NCBI RefSeq assembly: GCF_040675535.1
Contig: NZ_JBFAPC010000018.1
Location: 1 to 51,219, forward strand
Direction of reading: 5' to 3'
DNA length: 51,219 nucleotides
Origin: Patulibacter sp040675535
GTDB lineage: Bacteria; Actinomycetota; Thermoleophilia; Solirubrobacterales; Solirubrobacteraceae
This document shows positions 24,946-32,475 of this stretch, piece by piece. The translations under genes and the position numbers were made by a program. The notes below the pieces were generated by a model. The model worked only from the letters and a program-made list of their open reading frames with translations, made no database searches and was not told the DNA's origin. Numbering within the stretch: position 1 is the first letter of the stretch; the number at the start of each line of letters is the position of its first letter.

Positions 24946-25704
24946 ATGCCGCCCCGCGCCCGTCCCGCGTCGCTCCTCGCTCTCGTGATGGTGCTGCTCT
25001 GCGCCGCCGTCCTCGCGCCGAGCGCCGCGTCGGCGACCGCCGCCCCGGCCTACGAGGCGAGCGCGGCGTCCACCGCCAAGGAGACCTGGACCTTCAAGGG
25101 CGCCGGCGCCCCGAAGCCGTGCCGGTCCTGGACCCAGGCCTCCGGCACGGTCAGCGTCCGCGTCTTCGCGAAGGGCGGCTTCCGGATCACGCGGATCCCC
25201 GGCCTCGGCACGACGGGTGGCCTGACCGATCCCCAGGATCCGAGGATGAACATCAAGCGGCAGGTCGACTACCGGATCCACCAGGTCGGCACGACCCCGG
25301 ACTGCACGCCCTGCGGGCCGTCCAGCGAGTTCGGGACCTGCGGCGACGCGATCCCGGACCTCGTCGGCGCGCCCGGCTGCGAGCCGGCGGCCGCGCCCGG
25401 CGGCACGGTGCTCGCGACCATCAGCGGCAGCACGCTCGTGACGAAGGCCGTCGCCCCGAGCGCGTCGATCCTGCGGCGCTGCTCGTCGCTGGTCCCCGCG
25501 GGCGTCCCGGTCGGATCGCCGGAGCCGAAGCTCGTGCCCATGCGCTTCCCCGGGGCGCTGCGCCGGATCCAGCGCCTGAAGGTCGGAGAGAGCGCGAAGT
25601 TCGACCGCGCCGTCGACCGCGGGCCGGACTGCAAGCGACCGAGCGGCGAGCTGCGGACGTGCACCCGGCACCGGACGGGCGTGACCGTCACGCGGACGCG
25701 GTGA
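24946..25704 (+). CDS. Secreted Cys-rich hypothetical protein
   Basis: A 252-residue protein with a clear signal peptide: positive start MPPRARPAS, hydrophobic core LLALVMVLLCAAVLAPS, then a cleavage region at ASA-TAAPA. The mature part has about nine Cys (for example PDCTPCGPS, GTCGDA, GAPGCEP, LRRCSS), suggesting disulfides in an exported protein. No domain is recognised. The ATG at 24946 is chosen because it starts the signal peptide; an upstream in-frame ATG at 24910 would bury it. It stands alone between the helicase and the SDR remnant. Confidence 0.75.
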   Translation: MPPRARPASLLALVMVLLCAAVLAPSAASATAAPAYEASAASTAKETWTFKGAGAPKPCRSWTQASGTVSVRVFAKGGFRITRIPGLGTTGGLTDPQDPRMNIKRQVDYRIHQVGTTPDCTPCGPSSEFGTCGDAIPDLVGAPGCEPAAAPGGTVLATISGSTLVTKAVAPSASILRRCSSLVPAGVPVGSPEPKLVPMRFPGALRRIQRLKVGESAKFDRAVDRGPDCKRPSGELRTCTRHRTGVTVTRTR

Positions 25705-25772
25705 CCCGGGCGCCAGGGCCGTCCGCCCGCCTCCGGCGGCACCGGTGACGACGGCGGAGTCGAGCGTCGTTC

Positions 25773-26236
25773 CTACCCCTGCGCCGTCGGGCGCACCACG
25801 ATCTCCCCCACGTCGACGTCGTCGGGCTGCTCGATCGCGAACGCGACGGCCCGGGCGATGGCGTCCGGCGTGATCCCCATCTCCATCGCGTCGGCGATCC
25901 CGGCGCGGACGTCGGGGTCGGTCATCGAGTCGGTGATGTTCGTCCGGATCATGCCCGGCGAGACGGTGCTCACCCGCAGGTGCGGGCCGGCCTCCTGGCG
26001 GAGCCCCTCGAGGATCGTCCGCACCGCGTTCTTCGTCCCCGCGTAGACGGCCTGCAGCGGCACGATCTTGATCCCGGACGTCGAGACGACGGTGACGATC
26101 TGCCCCGACTCCTGGCCCGGAACCCCGGCAGGACGGCGGCGATCCCGTGCAGGACGCCGCGCAGGTTCACGTCGATCATGTCGTCCCAGTCGTCGAAGCG
26201 GAGCGCGTCCATCGCCGAGATCGGGCCGATCCCGGC
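25773..26236 (-). pseudogene. Short-chain dehydrogenase/reductase, 5' deleted and frameshifted
   Basis: The C-terminal two thirds of an SDR is present: AGIGPISAMDALRFDDWDDM, then VNLRGVLHGIAAVLPGF in one frame, then GQIVTVVSTSGIKIVP, the catalytic YAGTK, and VSPGMIRTNIT in another. The frames change near 26114-26120, consistent with loss of one base in the LPGFRAQ-like stretch. The N-terminal Rossmann part (TGxxxGIG) is gone: coding similarity starts abruptly at AGIG, where the opposite-strand TetR remnant also begins. The cofactor site is therefore missing and the gene is dead unless the sequence is wrong. Confidence 0.85.
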
Positions 26237-26541
26237 ACTTCGGCGACAAGCGCGAGGTGCTGTTCGCGAACGAGGACGAGCTGCGCCGCCGGATGCCGAT
26301 CATCGCCGCGACACCGGAGCTCCAGGAGCGCGAGCTGATCAAGCTCGCTGCGTGGCGCGCGGCGCTCGACGCGGCGCTGCGCAACCGGGGCGTCGACGCC
26401 GCCGAGGCGCACCTGGCCGCCGAGGTCTCGATCGCCGTCCTCAACGTGGCCGCCGGGCGCTGGCTGGCCGACGACACCGGTGGGGACGACCTGCCGGCGC
26501 TCGTCCGCGCGACCTCGGCGTCGCTGCGGGCACTCACCTGA
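26236..26541 (+). pseudogene. TetR-family regulator, 5' deleted
   Basis: The plus strand begins family-like sequence at HFGDKREVLFANEDEL, the very end of a TetR helix-turn-helix (normally preceded by a LYRHF motif), and continues as a normal TetR ligand domain (LQERELIKLAAWRAALDAAL, AAEVSIAVLNVAAGRWLADD) to a stop at 26541. The three DNA-binding helices are missing, replaced by antisense SDR sequence. Together with the SDR remnant this shows that a divergent tetR-SDR pair lost both 5' ends and the promoter between them. Confidence 0.82.
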
Positions 26542-26603
26542 TCCGTCGCTCGGGCCCGGGGCGCCGGGCGCGCTCGCCGGCGTCCGCGTCGGCGCTCCAC
26601 CGC

Positions 26604-27119
26604 TCAGCGCAGACTGGCCCGGAGGTCCTTCACGAGCAGCACGAGGTGGAGCGGATCGGTCGGGGACACCGCGAACCCGAACCGCTCGTAGAACGCACGC
26701 GCCCGGTCGTCGACGGCGTGCACGACCAGCGCCCGGACCCCGATCGCATCGGCGGCGGACAGCGTCCGGCGCATGGCGTCGGCCAGCAGGAACGCGCCGA
26801 GGCCACGCCCCTGGACCCGCTCGTCGACGGCCAGGCGCGCCAGGAGCACGACCGGAATCGGGTGGCGCGGCATCCCCGCCCTCACGCGACCGGGCACGCC
26901 TCGCGGTTCGATCCCACCCGCGGCGAGCGCGCTGTACCCGACGACCCGAGATTCGTCCTCGCGATCCACGACGACGTAGGTCCGGGCCGACCCCGCACCG
27001 ACGGCCGCGCGCGCGTGGCGACGCAGCCAGGAGTCCAGCGACTCGACACCGCTCGTGAACGCCGCGGTCGCGTGCGCGGCCGTCAGCAGCTCCGGGTCCG
27101 AGAAGCGCTGACCACTCAC
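26604..27119 (-). CDS. GNAT-type toxin of a toxin-antitoxin module
   Basis: A 171-residue GNAT acetyltransferase. Motif A reads LARLAVDERVQGRGLGAFLLADAM (acetyl-CoA pyrophosphate loop QGRGLG), with RAFYERFGF near the C-terminus. The N-terminal FTSGVESLDSWLRRHA and AARTYVVVDR-like TYVVVDREDES are typical of TacT/AtaT toxins, which acetylate aminoacyl-tRNA and stop translation. The start codon overlaps the DUF1778 antitoxin gene by 4 nt (ATGA), the standard layout of these modules. tRNA specificity cannot be read from sequence. Confidence 0.9.
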   Translation of the reverse strand: MSGQRFSDPELLTAAHATAAFTSGVESLDSWLRRHARAAVGAGSARTYVVVDREDESRVVGYSALAAGGIEPRGVPGRVRAGMPRHPIPVVLLARLAVDERVQGRGLGAFLLADAMRRTLSAADAIGVRALVVHAVDDRARAFYERFGFAVSPTDPLHLVLLVKDLRASLR

Positions 27120-27382
27120 GCCGGTCGCGGGCGACCGAAGAGCTCACGCACCGCAGGGACGTCCCGCGCCGGCTCGTCCAGCGCGGCGTGGAACGCGGCC
27201 CACTGCTCCTCGTCGAGCACGAACCGCGAGCGGTCGGCCAGGACCCGCTCGGAACGCTCACGCGCACCCTGAAGCACGAACGACGAGAGCGACTCCCCCG
27301 CCGACTCCGCGGCGCGCCGGAACAACGCGTCGTCGGCGTCGTCGACCCGCACGTTCAAACGGTGGTTCTTCACGCTCGCCAT
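27116..27382 (-). CDS. DUF1778 (TacA-like) ribbon-helix-helix antitoxin
   Basis: An 88-residue antitoxin: N-terminal ribbon-helix-helix (NHRLNVRVDDADDALFRRAAESAG, in part) for DNA binding, then SLSSFVLQGARERSERVLADR and the DUF1778 C-terminal segment FVLDEEQWAAFHAALDEP that wraps the GNAT toxin. The start at 27382 is preferred over an upstream GTG at 27445, since TACAAT (27389-27394 on the minus strand) lies 6 nt before it. A CACACTGTG palindrome overlaps the promoter and is a candidate autorepression site. Confidence 0.9.
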   Translation of the reverse strand: MASVKNHRLNVRVDDADDALFRRAAESAGESLSSFVLQGARERSERVLADRSRFVLDEEQWAAFHAALDEPARDVPAVRELFGRPRPA

Positions 27383-27448
27383 GGCGCCATTGTACTCACA
27401 GTGTGCGACGCCGTTGTGCTCGGCGGCCCGGCCGCGACGGACCATGTC

Positions 27449-28360
27449 CTACCGAGCGACTTCCGGGACCACGGATCCGACCGGCGGCCCGAACGCCGCG
27501 CGCGCCCGGTCCAGCAGCACCCGCAGCGCTGCGCTCGGCGTCCCACTCCACGCGAGCGCGAGGACGGCCGGAGCGACGAGGTCCTCGATGGCGACCGGAT
27601 GGAGCCGGTCGTCCAGCCCGTCGACCATCGAGGCCGCCAGGACGGCGGCCCCCAGGCCCCGGACGGCGAGGTCGATCACCGCGTCCGGCGCGCTGGCCTG
27701 CAGCGCGACGTCGGGTGACAGGCCGGCGGCGGCGCACGAGCGGTCGAACACCGTCCGGATCCCGGTGCCCTCCGGCAGGCAGACGACCGGGTGGACCACG
27801 ACGTCGGCCAGCGGCGCACGCCGGCGGCCGGCGAGCGGATGCCCCTCAGGGACCGCCGCGACCAGCCCCTCGCTGATCACGACGTGGGCGTCCAGGTCCG
27901 CGTCCGGGCGCCCGGAGGTGCCGACGAGCGCGACGTCCAGCTCGCCGCGGCGCACCCGGTCGACGAGGACGTCGGACGTGTCCTCGACGAGCGCGAGCTC
28001 GACGCCCGGGTGGTCGCGGTGGAAGGCGGCGAGCGCGTCGAACAGCGGCGTGATCGTGCAGCCGGTGACCATGCCGACCTCCAGGCGTCCGCGGACGAGG
28101 CCGGTGACGTCGTCGACCGCCCGCCGCACCGCTGCCGCCGAGGCCAGCGCCGCCCGGGCGTGACCGAGGATCGCGGCGCCCGCCGCCGTGACGGTCACCG
28201 CGCGACCGGAGCGGTCGACGAGCTCCGCGCCGAGCTCCCGTTCCAGCTGCCGCACCTGCGCGCTGACCCCGGACTGGCTGATGTGGACGCGCTCCGCGGC
28301 GCGGGTGAAGTTCGCCTCCTCGACGACCGCGACGAAGTACTCGAGCTGCCGCAGGTCCAT
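27449..28360 (-). CDS. LysR-family transcriptional regulator
   Basis: A 303-residue LysR regulator. The winged HTH starts at residue 1 (MDLRQLEYFVAVVEEANFTRAA, in part; HISQSGVSAQVRQLERELGAEL) and the effector domain follows with RGRLEVGMVTG and LPEGTGIRTVFDRSCAAAG. The ATG at 28360 is exact for the family; the frame extends 185 codons upstream only as antisense noise over the divergent gene. TAGAAT lies 8 nt before the start. It is divergent from a SnoaL-like gene and probably regulates it. Confidence 0.92.
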   Translation of the reverse strand: MDLRQLEYFVAVVEEANFTRAAERVHISQSGVSAQVRQLERELGAELVDRSGRAVTVTAAGAAILGHARAALASAAAVRRAVDDVTGLVRGRLEVGMVTGCTITPLFDALAAFHRDHPGVELALVEDTSDVLVDRVRRGELDVALVGTSGRPDADLDAHVVISEGLVAAVPEGHPLAGRRRAPLADVVVHPVVCLPEGTGIRTVFDRSCAAAGLSPDVALQASAPDAVIDLAVRGLGAAVLAASMVDGLDDRLHPVAIEDLVAPAVLALAWSGTPSAALRVLLDRARAAFGPPVGSVVPEVAR

Positions 28361-28380
28361 ACGCCGGGATTCTAGTGACG

Positions 28381-28404
28381 AGAAGAACCAGCTGTTGGAC
28401 TTCT
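28381..28404. promoter_or_regulatory. Inverted repeat between LysR and SnoaL-like genes
   Basis: AGAAG (28381-28385) and CTTCT (28400-28404) flank a 14-nt centre containing CCAGCTGTTGG. The 24-bp element lies between the divergent start codons, where a LysR recognition site is expected. Confidence 0.5.
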
Positions 28405-28465
28405 GGCCCGATCGACGACAGGGTGGTCGTACGGCATCCACGAACCCCGACCCGAGGAGCCCCCG

Positions 28466-28843
28466 ATGACCACCTCCCCCGCCTCCACCGAGCAGGCCCG
28501 CACCCCCGAGGACCTGACGCGCCTGTTCGTCGAGCGCTCCAACGCGGGCGACGCCGACGGCGTCGCCGCCCTCTACGAGGAGGACGCCGTGATGGCGTTC
28601 CCGCCCGGCAGCATCACGGTCGGCCGCTCCGCGATCCGCGAGCTCTGGGCGCAGGTCCTGGCGAACCGGCCGACGTTCGAGCCGGAGCCGCCGCTGCCGA
28701 CGCTCGTCAGCGGCGACCTCGCGCTGACCTCGACGCCGCCGAGCGACGGCGCCGGCGCCCGCGCCCAGGTCGTCCGCCGCCAGCCCGACGGCTCCTGGCT
28801 GCGCGTGCTGGACCAGCCGGAGTTCCAGGCGCCGGGCGTCTGA
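28466..28843 (+). CDS. SnoaL-like / NTF2-fold protein
   Basis: A 125-residue protein of the SgcJ/EcaC-DUF4440 type within the NTF2-like superfamily: LTRLFVERSNAGDADGVAAL, YEEDAVMAFPPGSITVGRSAI, and C-terminal QVVRRQPDGSWLRVLDQP match the cone-shaped fold's helix and sheet order. Members act as isomerases, hydrolases or ligand-binding proteins; which applies is unknown. A GAGGAG ribosome site lies 8 nt before the ATG. The divergent LysR gene is the likely regulator. Confidence 0.85.
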   Translation: MTTSPASTEQARTPEDLTRLFVERSNAGDADGVAALYEEDAVMAFPPGSITVGRSAIRELWAQVLANRPTFEPEPPLPTLVSGDLALTSTPPSDGAGARAQVVRRQPDGSWLRVLDQPEFQAPGV

Positions 28844-28997
28844 CGGGACGTCCCGCCGTCGCGCCGGCACCGCCGCCTCCGGAGCCGGGGCGACGCTCAC
28901 CGAGCGGTCCTGCACCGCCGGCGGAGGGGCGACGTGCGGTCCGTGCCGGACCCCGGAGGTCGGTCGCGGGCGAGCGCCGCCCCGGCCTCCTCGCGGG

Positions 28998-29360
28998 TCA
29001 CCCCCAGCAGGAGAAGATCGCGACCCAGAGCCACACGCCGGTCAGCGCGATCACCGGCACGAGCCAGAGCAGCGACGCCCACCAGCCGCCGCGGCGGTCC
29101 GACCACAGGCCGACGCCGACGAGCAGGACCCCGGCGATCAGGACGACGATCGCCGCGACGTAGCCGATCCCACCCGGGACCGACACGATCGGGCGGAGGC
29201 CGCCGTCGACGGCGCACGAGGAGTCCGCCCAGGCGGCCAGCAGCGACACGCCGCACCCGACGAGCGACACGGCGGCCGCCACCTGGACGACCCACTCCAA
29301 CCGGTGGACGGCGTGCTCGCCACGCCGTGGGAGGTCCTGGTCCGTGTCGCACGCGTCCAC
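28998..29360 (-). CDS. Small three-span membrane protein
   Basis: About 120 residues from a GTG at 29360 (VDACDTDQDLPRR start). Three membrane helices are clear: VVQVAAAVSLVGCGVSLLAA, GYVAAIVVLIAGVLLVGVGL and LLWLVPVIALTGVWLWVAIF, with short loops. No family is recognised. The start is uncertain: the frame stays open upstream into sequence antisense to the next gene's end. It follows the thioredoxin-fold gene by about 40 nt on the same strand and could be co-transcribed. Confidence 0.65.
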   Translation of the reverse strand: MDACDTDQDLPRRGEHAVHRLEWVVQVAAAVSLVGCGVSLLAAWADSSCAVDGGLRPIVSVPGGIGYVAAIVVLIAGVLLVGVGLWSDRRGGWWASLLWLVPVIALTGVWLWVAIFSCWG

Positions 29361-29401
29361 GGCCCACGGGTACCCGGACCGGAGCGGGCCCACCGGCGCC
29401 G

Positions 29402-29719
29402 TCAGGCCTGCCGTGCCGCCCAGGCGCGGATCGCCTTCGAGTGCGCGACGACCGTGCCGTCGGCGAGCACCAACGTCGGCAGCTTCGTGCCGCCCGTGGC
29501 GGCCTCCAGGTCCGCCCGCGAGCCGCGGCGCAGGAACGGGATCGGGCTCCCGTGCGCGGCGACGACGGTCTCGTAGTCGACCCCCGCCTCGCGCAGCGCC
29601 TCGTGCGCGATGCGGCAGGGGTGGAACGACGGGCCGGCGTCGTCGCCGTGGCAGACGTAGAGGGTCGGCCGCGGGGTGGCGGCCGGGTCGGCGTGGGCAG
29701 GGGCGGTCTGGGTCTCCAT
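29402..29719 (-). CDS. Thioredoxin-fold protein resembling a GST N-terminal domain
   Basis: A 105-residue protein. TLYVCHGDDAGPSFHPC starts with a strand and a Cys, like glutaredoxins and GST N-terminal domains; HPCRIAHEALREAGVDYETV, then GGTKLPTLVLADGTVVAHSKAI gives the cis-Pro strand and the Ser-containing glutathione-binding turn. No C-terminal helical GST domain follows, so it is a stand-alone single domain. The ATG at 29719 is chosen; an in-frame ATG at 29752 would add 11 residues. Confidence 0.75.
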   Translation of the reverse strand: METQTAPAHADPAATPRPTLYVCHGDDAGPSFHPCRIAHEALREAGVDYETVVAAHGSPIPFLRRGSRADLEAATGGTKLPTLVLADGTVVAHSKAIRAWAARQA

Positions 29720-29763
29720 GTACGTGAGACCCCGCGACGCTGGGATGCTCATCGGTCGCGGCT

Positions 29764-29807
29764 GTCCGGATGCCGGCTGCCGCGACCGCCGCGGCCGGCA
29801 TCCGGAC
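29764..29807. terminator. Long-armed hairpin after the glucosaminidase gene
   Basis: Arms 29764-29777 and 29794-29807 are perfect 14-bp complements with a 16-nt GC-rich loop. It lies 28 nt beyond the stop codon of the minus-strand glucosaminidase gene and before the next gene on that strand, so termination is the likely role. Confidence 0.6.
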
Positions 29808-29834
29808 CGCGGGCGACGACCGCGCCGCGACCCG

Positions 29835-30806
29835 TCAGTCCCAGCGCGTGAGCTTGTCCTGCTTGATCAGCGTGATGAGCTTGGTCGCGTACCCCGGGTC
29901 GGTCGCGTAGCCCGCCTTCTGGAGGGCCTGGGCGAACCGCCGCGGGCTGCGGCGGTACTTGAACGCCCTGGCGTAGCGGGGGTTCTCGCGCAGGAACAGC
30001 CCGTGGTCGACGAACGACCCGCGCATCGTGCGGTAGAGCCGGAACTGCGCGACCTGGCGGACGTCGGTGCCGCCCTCGGACTCGTTCGTCGGCTCGTGCA
30101 TGCAGCCGACGGCGTTCCTCCCCCACACGAAGACCCCGGTGGCGGGGTTCGCCGACTGCGCCTTGATGCCGAAGTAGTTGTTCGCGTCGGCGGTCTTCGT
30201 CCCGTCGCCGGACTCGAGGATCGCCTGGGCGAGGGTCACCGACGCGGGGACCCGGGCGGCCCGGAAGGTCCGGCGCGCCTCGGGTCCGGCCTTCTTCAGG
30301 AACGCCGCCCGCGATCGCGGCGCGCGCAGCAGCTTGATCGGCCGGCGCACGAAGCACTGGCCCTGGGTCCCGCCGACGCGCGAGGGCGCCGGGCCACCGC
30401 AGAAGGGTGCGACGAGGACGTCCTTCGTCGACGTCTCGGTCAGCGCGTCGGGCAGGTACGCGACCTCGCCGGTCGGCAGCTGGACCTGGTCCCAGACCCG
30501 CGACGCGCCGAACCGCCCGTCCTTGCGCTCGCCGGTCGACTGGCAGCTGATGACGAAGTTCTGCCCGTCGGTGACCGGCGGACCCGGCACCGGCGACTGC
30601 GGGTCCAGGCGGGTCACGAGCACGCCGCCCGGGGTGTCGAGGCGCACGATCCCGACCGGCGAGAACGCCCTGGTGGTCGCCGCTCCCCCCTGCTCGGCCA
30701 CCGGCCGGGGGCCGGTCGCGACGGACGCGGTCGCGGTCGGGGCGGTCGATGCGGCACAGAGGCCGGTCGTCGCCAGGGTGAGCAGGACGGGACGGGAGAC
30801 ACGCAT
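29835..30806 (-). CDS. Secreted glucosaminidase (GH73-like peptidoglycan hydrolase)
   Basis: A 323-residue exported protein. A signal peptide covers about residues 1-28 (MRVSRPVLLTLATTGLCAAS). Residues about 50-150 are an SH3-like or unknown domain (GVLVTRLDPQ, WDQVQLPTGEVAYLP). The C-terminal half is a FlgJ/LytG-type glucosaminidase: PASVTLAQAILESGDG with the catalytic Glu, NNYFGIKA, then FRLYRTMRGSFVDHGLFLREN and AQALQKAGYATDPGYATKLI. It should cut the glycan backbone of peptidoglycan. It is a single gene; the downstream hairpin marks its end. Confidence 0.87.
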   Translation of the reverse strand: MRVSRPVLLTLATTGLCAASTAPTATASVATGPRPVAEQGGAATTRAFSPVGIVRLDTPGGVLVTRLDPQSPVPGPPVTDGQNFVISCQSTGERKDGRFGASRVWDQVQLPTGEVAYLPDALTETSTKDVLVAPFCGGPAPSRVGGTQGQCFVRRPIKLLRAPRSRAAFLKKAGPEARRTFRAARVPASVTLAQAILESGDGTKTADANNYFGIKAQSANPATGVFVWGRNAVGCMHEPTNESEGGTDVRQVAQFRLYRTMRGSFVDHGLFLRENPRYARAFKYRRSPRRFAQALQKAGYATDPGYATKLITLIKQDKLTRWD

Positions 30807-30871
30807 GGGACGCGTGCACCGTACCGGCCGGGTCGGAGGCGGGACGCCGCTCCCTCGTCGATGATCCGTGG

Positions 30872-31474
30872 ATGGCGCCGCACCGACGCACCGCGACCCG
30901 GGTCAAGGCGGGACAGGTCCAGAAGAAGAACAACTGGGAGGCCTCCGAGCGCAGCATCTTCGCCCGGCCCCAGGACGAGATCCGCCTCGAACGCCGCGAT
31001 CCGGGGGCCGGCTACCGCCACCTGTTCTCGCTGGCGCAGCTCCGGACGTTCCTCACCCTGCTGCCGGAGTGGGACGAGCTCGCGGTGGGACTCGACGCGA
31101 TCGTGCTCGACGACGGCAACCAGGGCTGCATGGGCTGGTGCGGGGACGGCGTGGTCGCCGTCTGCGCGTGGGAGCGGGACCTGTGGTGGGAGGACGCGCT
31201 CCCGGAGTTCATCGAGGAGCACGCGCCGATCCTCGACCTGCTGGACGTCCGCGCGGAGGAGGAGGACGGACGGCTCGTCGTCCGCTGGACGGAGGACCGC
31301 GCCCGGGCCTTCCAGCTCCTGCACATCCTCACGCACGAGCTCGGCCACCACCACGATCGGATGACCACGCGCAGCCGGCGGCAGGCGTCGCGGGGCGAGC
31401 CGTACGCCGAGGCGTACGCGATCCGCGCGATGGAGGAGCTCTGGCCGGCGTACGTGCGGGCGTTCGGGCTGTAG
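30872..31474 (+). CDS. Putative zinc metallopeptidase-like protein
   Basis: A 200-residue cytosolic-type protein. The motif LLHILTHELGHHHDRMTTRS near residue 155 is a zincin HExxH with an extra His; YAEAYAIRAMEEL follows and its Glu could be a third ligand. The N-terminal part (KKNNWEASERSIFARPQDEI) is not recognised. Similar HExxH proteins of unknown role occur in several phyla. The start is supported by GATGAT (30860-30865) 6 nt upstream. The next gene is a sigma factor 123 nt on; no link is evident. Confidence 0.72.
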   Translation: MAPHRRTATRVKAGQVQKKNNWEASERSIFARPQDEIRLERRDPGAGYRHLFSLAQLRTFLTLLPEWDELAVGLDAIVLDDGNQGCMGWCGDGVVAVCAWERDLWWEDALPEFIEEHAPILDLLDVRAEEEDGRLVVRWTEDRARAFQLLHILTHELGHHHDRMTTRSRRQASRGEPYAEAYAIRAMEELWPAYVRAFGL

Positions 31475-31561
31475 CCCGCCGGACGCCACCTTCCGCGGCC
31501 CGTCCCCACCGGCCGTCGAGCGCCGGCGGGGCCGTCGGCCGTACCCCGGCCGGACGACTTC

Positions 31562-31597
31562 GTCACACGCAACGTGGGAAGCGGTACTACAGGGGTG
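31562..31597 (+). promoter_or_regulatory. GTCACA promoter of sigma gene at 31598
   Basis: GTCACA (31562-31567) ends 30 nt before the ATG. GGTACTAC at about -15 to -8 is the -10 candidate. If transcription starts at or next to the ATG, GTCACA falls exactly at -35. The same box and spacing precede three other sigma genes in the window. Confidence 0.6.
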
Positions 31598-32161
31598 ATG
31601 GGTGTCTGGCGCAGTCGGCCGCGGTCCGACCACGAACTGCTCTCCCGGGCGGATCCCGCCGCGTTCGGCGAGTTCTACGCCCGCCACGAGCGCGCCGTGC
31701 TCGTCTTCATGCTTCGCCGCACGAGCAGCCCCGAGGTCGCCGCGGACCTGACGGCCGAGGTCTTCGCGACCGCGCTGGAGGCCGCCGACCGCTTCGACGG
31801 CCGGGACGGCGCCGTCGCGGTGGCGTGGCTCTTCGGGATCGCCCGCAACGTCCTGTCGCACAGCTACCGCTCGGCCCGGGTGCGGCGCGACGCCCGCGAG
31901 CGCATGGGGTTCCCGCCGCTCGAGCTCAGCGACGAGACCGTCGAGCACCTCGAGCGGCTCGCCGACGTCGCGCACGGCGAGCAGGCGGTGCGGCTGCTCG
32001 ACCAGCTGCCGCCGGAGCAGCGCGAGGCCGTGATCGCCCACGTCCTGGACGAGCGCGACTACGCCGAGATCGCCGTCGAGCTGCAGTGCTCCACCGCGGT
32101 GATCCGCCAGCGCGTCAGCCGCGGACTGTCCACCCTCCGAAGCCTGGTGCCGCCCGCATGA
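31598..32161 (+). CDS. ECF-type sigma factor (GTCACA/RQRV subgroup)
   Basis: Sigma factor of 187 residues from ATG 31598. Region 2: DPAAFGEFYARHERAVLVFM, DLTAEVFATALEAADRF and VAWLFGIARNVLSHSYRS. Region 4: LPPEQREAVIAHVLDERDYAEIAVELQCSTAVIRQRVSRGL. The recognition helix CSTAVIRQRVSRGL groups it with the sigma genes at 37884, 46715 and 48270. An upstream GTG (31574) is rejected because it lies between the presumed -35 and -10 boxes. The stop codon overlaps the start of the partner gene (ATGA). Confidence 0.9.
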   Translation: MGVWRSRPRSDHELLSRADPAAFGEFYARHERAVLVFMLRRTSSPEVAADLTAEVFATALEAADRFDGRDGAVAVAWLFGIARNVLSHSYRSARVRRDARERMGFPPLELSDETVEHLERLADVAHGEQAVRLLDQLPPEQREAVIAHVLDERDYAEIAVELQCSTAVIRQRVSRGLSTLRSLVPPA

Positions 32162-32475
32162 TCGATCGCGACCTGGACATCCCCGAGCTGCACCGGGCGC
32201 TGGCCGTCGCGGCGGCGCGGCGGGCCCCCGCACCGCGGTCCGCGCGGTGGTCGCTGCGCCCGCGGCTCGTCGCGGCGCTCTGCGTGGCCGTCCTCGCGCT
32301 CGTCGGCGTCGTCGCCGTCGACGCGTCCCCGACGACGACCGGCGCCCCGGTGGCGCGCGAGGACCGGGCGCTCCGGCCGGTCTCGCCGCCCGCGCTGCTG
32401 CGCTGCGTGCTGGCGCTCGTGCCGGCCACCGTCGTCGCGGACCCGGAGGGACGTCCCGGTGTCACGCGCTGCTGA
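32158..32475 (+). CDS. Short single-span partner protein of the sigma factor
   Basis: A 105-residue protein, coupled by ATGA to the sigma gene. The N-terminus IDRDLDIPELHRALAVAAARR matches the helix found at the start of the other partner proteins, then a basic patch and one membrane span (LVAALCVAVLALVGVVAV). The outer part is only about 50 residues, against 200-300 in the other cassettes, with two Cys. It may be a reduced form whose sensing is done by the next gene, a membrane-anchored thioredoxin-fold protein whose start overlaps this gene by 17 nt, or a truncated gene. Confidence 0.65.
   Translation: MIDRDLDIPELHRALAVAAARRAPAPRSARWSLRPRLVAALCVAVLALVGVVAVDASPTTTGAPVAREDRALRPVSPPALLRCVLALVPATVVADPEGRPGVTRC

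Noticed and set aside
22380..25748. 1122-codon plus-strand frame antisense to the helicase
   Set aside because: Low-complexity Arg/Leu/Asp translation; the opposite strand holds all helicase motifs in order.
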